DNA from: [Clostridium] fimetarium
GTDB lineage: Bacteria; Bacillota; Clostridia; Lachnospirales; Lachnospiraceae
Assembly (NCBI RefSeq): GCF_900111235.1
Contig: NZ_FOJI01000022.1
Coordinates: 1 to 63,163 of the forward strand
Length of the DNA stretch: 63,163 bases
Direction of reading: 5' to 3'
In this document: positions 60,805 through 63,163 of the stretch, piece after piece
Position numbering within the stretch: position 1 is the first letter of the stretch
Layout of the letters: each line of letters begins with the position of its first letter
Program-made: the position numbers and the translations under genes
Notes under the pieces: model-generated
Seen by the model: only the letters and a program-made list of their open reading frames with translations
Database searches by the model: none
What the model was told of the DNA's origin: nothing

Positions 60805-61608
60805 GTGGAGATTATACAGCTAAAGAATATATCAAAAATATACGATGGGAAATTGGTCTTGGATAAAATAGACAAAACGTTTGTGCAAGGCCAATCCGTT
60901 GCATTTGTGGGCCATAATGGTTGTGGAAAAAGTACGTTGTTAAAAATAATAGCAAAATTGGTGACAGCCACATCAGGGGAAGTGGTGTATAACAAACCAT
61001 TGCTTTTTCATTATATACCAGAGAAGTTTTCACCAGTATCCATAACTGCCAGACAATATCTAATCTATATGGGGGCATTAGATGGTCTTGGAAAAGTGGA
61101 AAGCAAGGAAAGGATAGAATCTTTGGGAAAGGACTTTTTTATCACTGATTTACTTGATACAGCGATGAGATCTCTTTCAAAAGGAACACTTCAAAAAGTC
61201 GTGGTGTTGCAAGCATTACTAAAAACACCGGATGTACTTTTACTAGATGAGCCACTTTCTGGACAGGATATGGCTTCCCAAAAAGTATTTATTAATAAAA
61301 TAAATCAATTACGGGAACAAGGCGTTACCATTTTTATGTCATGTCATGAAAAAAGGCTCATTGAAGCGATTGCAGAAGATGTTTATACATTTAGAAACGG
61401 TAGCTTGACAGAGTATAACTATAAAATACAGAAGATGTATCTCATGATTTTGGAAAATGCGAAGCAATTGCCGTTAATGGATGAGATGAAGAAATATGGT
61501 CAGTATTACAGCTTGAAAATAGATCAGAATGAAAGTGATCAAATTTTACCAGAACTAATTCAAAAAGGTTGGAAATTGCGGGGATTATACGATGAAGAAG
61601 ATAAATGA
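60805..61608 (+). CDS. ABC transporter ATPase (ABC-2 type exporter)
   Basis: A 267-residue ATPase. Walker A is GHNGCGKSTLLKII, the signature is the variant LSKGTLQKVVVLQALL, and Walker B is DVLLLDEPLSGQD. The short SKGT signature is typical of drug/bacteriocin-type ABC-2 exporters. The C-terminal 60 residues are an extra domain. GTG 60805 follows GAGAGGA. It overlaps the permease gene by 17 nt, so the two form one transporter. The 250-nt gap before it contains a TATAAT-like element near 60710 but nothing firm. Confidence 0.92.
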   Translation: MEIIQLKNISKIYDGKLVLDKIDKTFVQGQSVAFVGHNGCGKSTLLKIIAKLVTATSGEVVYNKPLLFHYIPEKFSPVSITARQYLIYMGALDGLGKVESKERIESLGKDFFITDLLDTAMRSLSKGTLQKVVVLQALLKTPDVLLLDEPLSGQDMASQKVFINKINQLREQGVTIFMSCHEKRLIEAIAEDVYTFRNGSLTEYNYKIQKMYLMILENAKQLPLMDEMKKYGQYYSLKIDQNESDQILPELIQKGWKLRGLYDEEDK

Positions 61609-62326
61609 ATTGGTAAAATATCAGCTGCATATATATTTTAAGGGAAGCAAATTTGTAATGCCTTTAGTGGTGACGGCTATTTTTCTATTTGTTATGTATT
61701 CAAGCGATGCAAGGCCCGTTGGTGTTGTAACTAGTTGTTTAATTACTTGCAATTGGGTGTTTTTATTAATGGTTTGGATCGGCTTAAGTGTATCATCTGA
61801 CGAAAGTCCGGTTATGGAACAAATAATATTCTTACGTGTGCAAAGTAATGTGTATTACTACTTAAGTAAGATGGTTTTTTTGATCATATTAGGATTCATA
61901 GTAAATAGTATTTGTTTGCTATATCCCATTATTATTAATTTATTGAACAATGGTGCAGTGATTGAAAGACCATTAACAAATTTCGATATTTTAAATTATT
62001 TGATTTTATTATGTGGTTCTTCCGTGGCAGGAGCTTCATTGGGAAGCTTTTTTCATTCCAGGGTAATGAAAGACCGAAAAATGGCAATTGTTTTGACCGT
62101 ATTATTTGCCACAGTAACTATAGTAAAAATCCCTATAATAAATAGTTTTCCGTTAATAAAAATAGTTACCTGGATTTTGCCACCATTGGATATGGTGTCA
62201 AGGATATATGGTAGTGTAAAATATTTTCAAGTAGATAATTCGGTTAAACTGTTTTTCATATTAGTTGTATATGCAATTCTTGCATTTATAGTAAAGAGTC
62301 TTATTTGTTATAGAAGGAAATTTTAA
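61592..62326 (+). CDS. ABC-2 type permease
   Basis: A 244-residue membrane protein with six hydrophobic segments (about 21-40, 47-70, 90-112, 126-150, 160-185, 215-236). It is the size of ABC-2 type exporter permeases and overlaps its ATPase gene by 17 nt, with ATG 61592 preceded by GATTATACG-type weak sequence, so translation is coupled. Substrate could be a peptide or lipid. No precursor peptide gene or immunity gene is recognisable in the 199-nt gap that follows. Confidence 0.85.
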   Translation: MKKINELVKYQLHIYFKGSKFVMPLVVTAIFLFVMYSSDARPVGVVTSCLITCNWVFLLMVWIGLSVSSDESPVMEQIIFLRVQSNVYYYLSKMVFLIILGFIVNSICLLYPIIINLLNNGAVIERPLTNFDILNYLILLCGSSVAGASLGSFFHSRVMKDRKMAIVLTVLFATVTIVKIPIINSFPLIKIVTWILPPLDMVSRIYGSVKYFQVDNSVKLFFILVVYAILAFIVKSLICYRRKF

Positions 62327-62525
62327 AGGTTGATACGTAAAGAATAGAAAAAAATATCCACGTTTAGTCAAGCTCCTTGTTAAATCTGATCGTTTCAACA
62401 ATTAATGTTCTTTCAGAGTACGTATATTAAAATAAGCAAAAGTGCAGATAGAGGGTAGTTCTCGTGTATTAGGACATCCGTCTATTGAGAAAAATAAAGA
62501 ACTTTAATTTGTGAGGGAGAAATAA

Positions 62526-63065
62526 ATGCAGGAAAAAACAATAGCTGTAAATGATAAGAGTTTTTTGATTATTAGCTTGCTGGGGAAGGGAAAAGGGGGA
62601 TATTCTTATTTAGTATCAGATGTAACAAAGCGTTATGTGCTTAAGCAGATTCACCATGAACCTTGTGCTTATTATCAGTTTGGAAACAAAATTGAAGCAG
62701 AGATAAATGATTATAATAAATTAAATAAAATTGGTATAAGGATCCCTACCATGCTGGATGTAGACATTAAGAACGAACGTATATTAAAGGAATATATTGA
62801 AGGTGATACAATCTATGATTTAGTCTTGAGTGACAAGATGCAAAGTGATTTTTTGGAACAAGCGCATGAAATGTGTCATTTGCTTTATGAAGCAAATACG
62901 AATATAGATTATTTCCCAACAAATTTCATAGTTCAGAATGAAAAATTGTTTTATATTGATTTTGAATGTAATGAGTATATGGATGAGTGGAATTTTGAGA
63001 ATTGGGGCATAAAATATTGGTCAAAAACGCCAGAATTTTTACAGTATATCAAAGAACACTCATGA
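62526..63065 (+). CDS. Small protein-kinase-like protein
   Basis: A 179-residue minimal protein-kinase-fold protein of the RIO/lipopolysaccharide-kinase type. Visible are a glycine-rich loop LLGKGKGGYSYLV, the lysine in YVLKQIHH, hinge KEYIEGDTIYDLV, a replaced catalytic loop NIDYFPTNFIVQNE and metal motif IDFE in LFYIDFECNEY in place of DFG. About 100 residues shorter than Hanks-type kinases, with no activation segment. Such proteins may phosphorylate a small molecule. GAGGGAGA precedes ATG 62526. A terminator follows the gene. Confidence 0.82.
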   Translation: MQEKTIAVNDKSFLIISLLGKGKGGYSYLVSDVTKRYVLKQIHHEPCAYYQFGNKIEAEINDYNKLNKIGIRIPTMLDVDIKNERILKEYIEGDTIYDLVLSDKMQSDFLEQAHEMCHLLYEANTNIDYFPTNFIVQNEKLFYIDFECNEYMDEWNFENWGIKYWSKTPEFLQYIKEHS

Positions 63066-63090
63066 TGCAAATTCTTTAGGATAGAATCGA

Positions 63091-63154
63091 TGATGGTGTA
63101 AACGAAAAAGCAGTTTTCACTCACCAGTAACTGCCCTTTCGTTTACATCATTTT
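63091..63154 (+). terminator. Intrinsic terminator after the kinase-like gene
   Basis: TGATGGTGTAAACGAAA (63091-63107) pairs with TTTCGTTTACATCA (63137-63150), allowing G-U pairs, with inner CAGTT/AACTG, followed by TTTT. The final bases to 63163 show nothing else. Confidence 0.75.
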
Positions 63155-63163
63155 CGATTTGTC

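Noticed and set aside
1-63163. CRISPR arrays, tRNA/rRNA genes, transposases, phage genes and integrases
   Set aside because: None seen on either strand. No regularly spaced repeats, no cloverleaf in the gaps, no transposase or integrase motif in any frame.
1-63163. Shared ATTTGTC at both window ends as a possible direct repeat or circular overlap
   Set aside because: Only 7 identical bases, within chance for A+T-rich DNA of this length.

Overview
The window is A+T-rich DNA with strong AGGAGG-type ribosome binding sites, consensus sigma-A promoters and a Gram-positive gene set: YesMN-type two-component genes, lipoproteins with lipobox cysteines, LytR-CpsA-Psr, oligoendopeptidase F, DUF3795 and DUF1648. 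This points to a low-GC Firmicute, most likely a Lachnospiraceae/Clostridiales species. Species cannot be fixed from the sequence alone. Every supported gene in all 63 kb lies on the + strand.

Region 1 (about 1-33 kb) is an accessory region of mostly single, unrelated small genes: PhzF-like, LCP, GNATs, DUF3795, HIT-like, DJ-1, FliB, HAD, Nudix, cupin, methyltransferases, nitroreductase, membrane MutS-like, nucleoside phosphorylase, cytidine deaminase, MBL-fold, NERD, an ABC exporter pair and small membrane proteins. Two features stand out. A dispersed repeat with core CTTCCCATTATATTTA lies 18-59 nt after the stop codons of six of these genes. Many gaps also hold truncated gene starts or internal gene fragments that end near the ribosome binding site of the next intact gene. 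Together these look like the scars of repeated single-gene gain and loss.

Region 2 (33.2-43.0 kb) is a sugar-sensing and uptake unit. A consensus promoter and structured leader precede a YesN-type response regulator, a YesM-type kinase and a membrane-anchored YtfQ-like binding protein, closed by a terminator. A second YtfQ-like lipoprotein, a CUT2 ATPase and two permeases follow, closed by a 28-bp perfect inverted repeat. The first half probably senses the sugar that the second half imports.

Region 3 (43.1-48.1 kb) has a frameshifted GNAT, an MmcQ/YjbR-GNAT fusion and a heterodimeric ABC exporter. The exporter has a good promoter and an intrinsic terminator inside its leader. A mini-ORF ends inside the terminator stem, which suggests ribosome-mediated, possibly drug-inducible, attenuation.

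Region 4 (48.2-57.8 kb) is the most interesting unit. A PucR-type regulator is followed by a promoter and leader terminator, a polar amino-acid-type ABC importer, a class III aminotransferase, a two-subunit 3-oxoacid CoA-transferase, a thiolase, an AbgB-like M20 amidohydrolase and a cytidylate-kinase-like protein, ending in a strong terminator. The enzyme set fits import and deacylation of an N-acyl beta-amino acid, transamination to a beta-keto acid, CoA activation and thiolysis, with no beta-oxidation dehydrogenase or hydratase needed. This pathway is an inference.

Region 5 (57.8-63.2 kb) has an alkaline-phosphatase-superfamily phosphodiesterase, a small membrane protein, a TIM-barrel sugar isomerase/epimerase, an ABC-2 ATPase/permease pair and a small protein-kinase-like protein.
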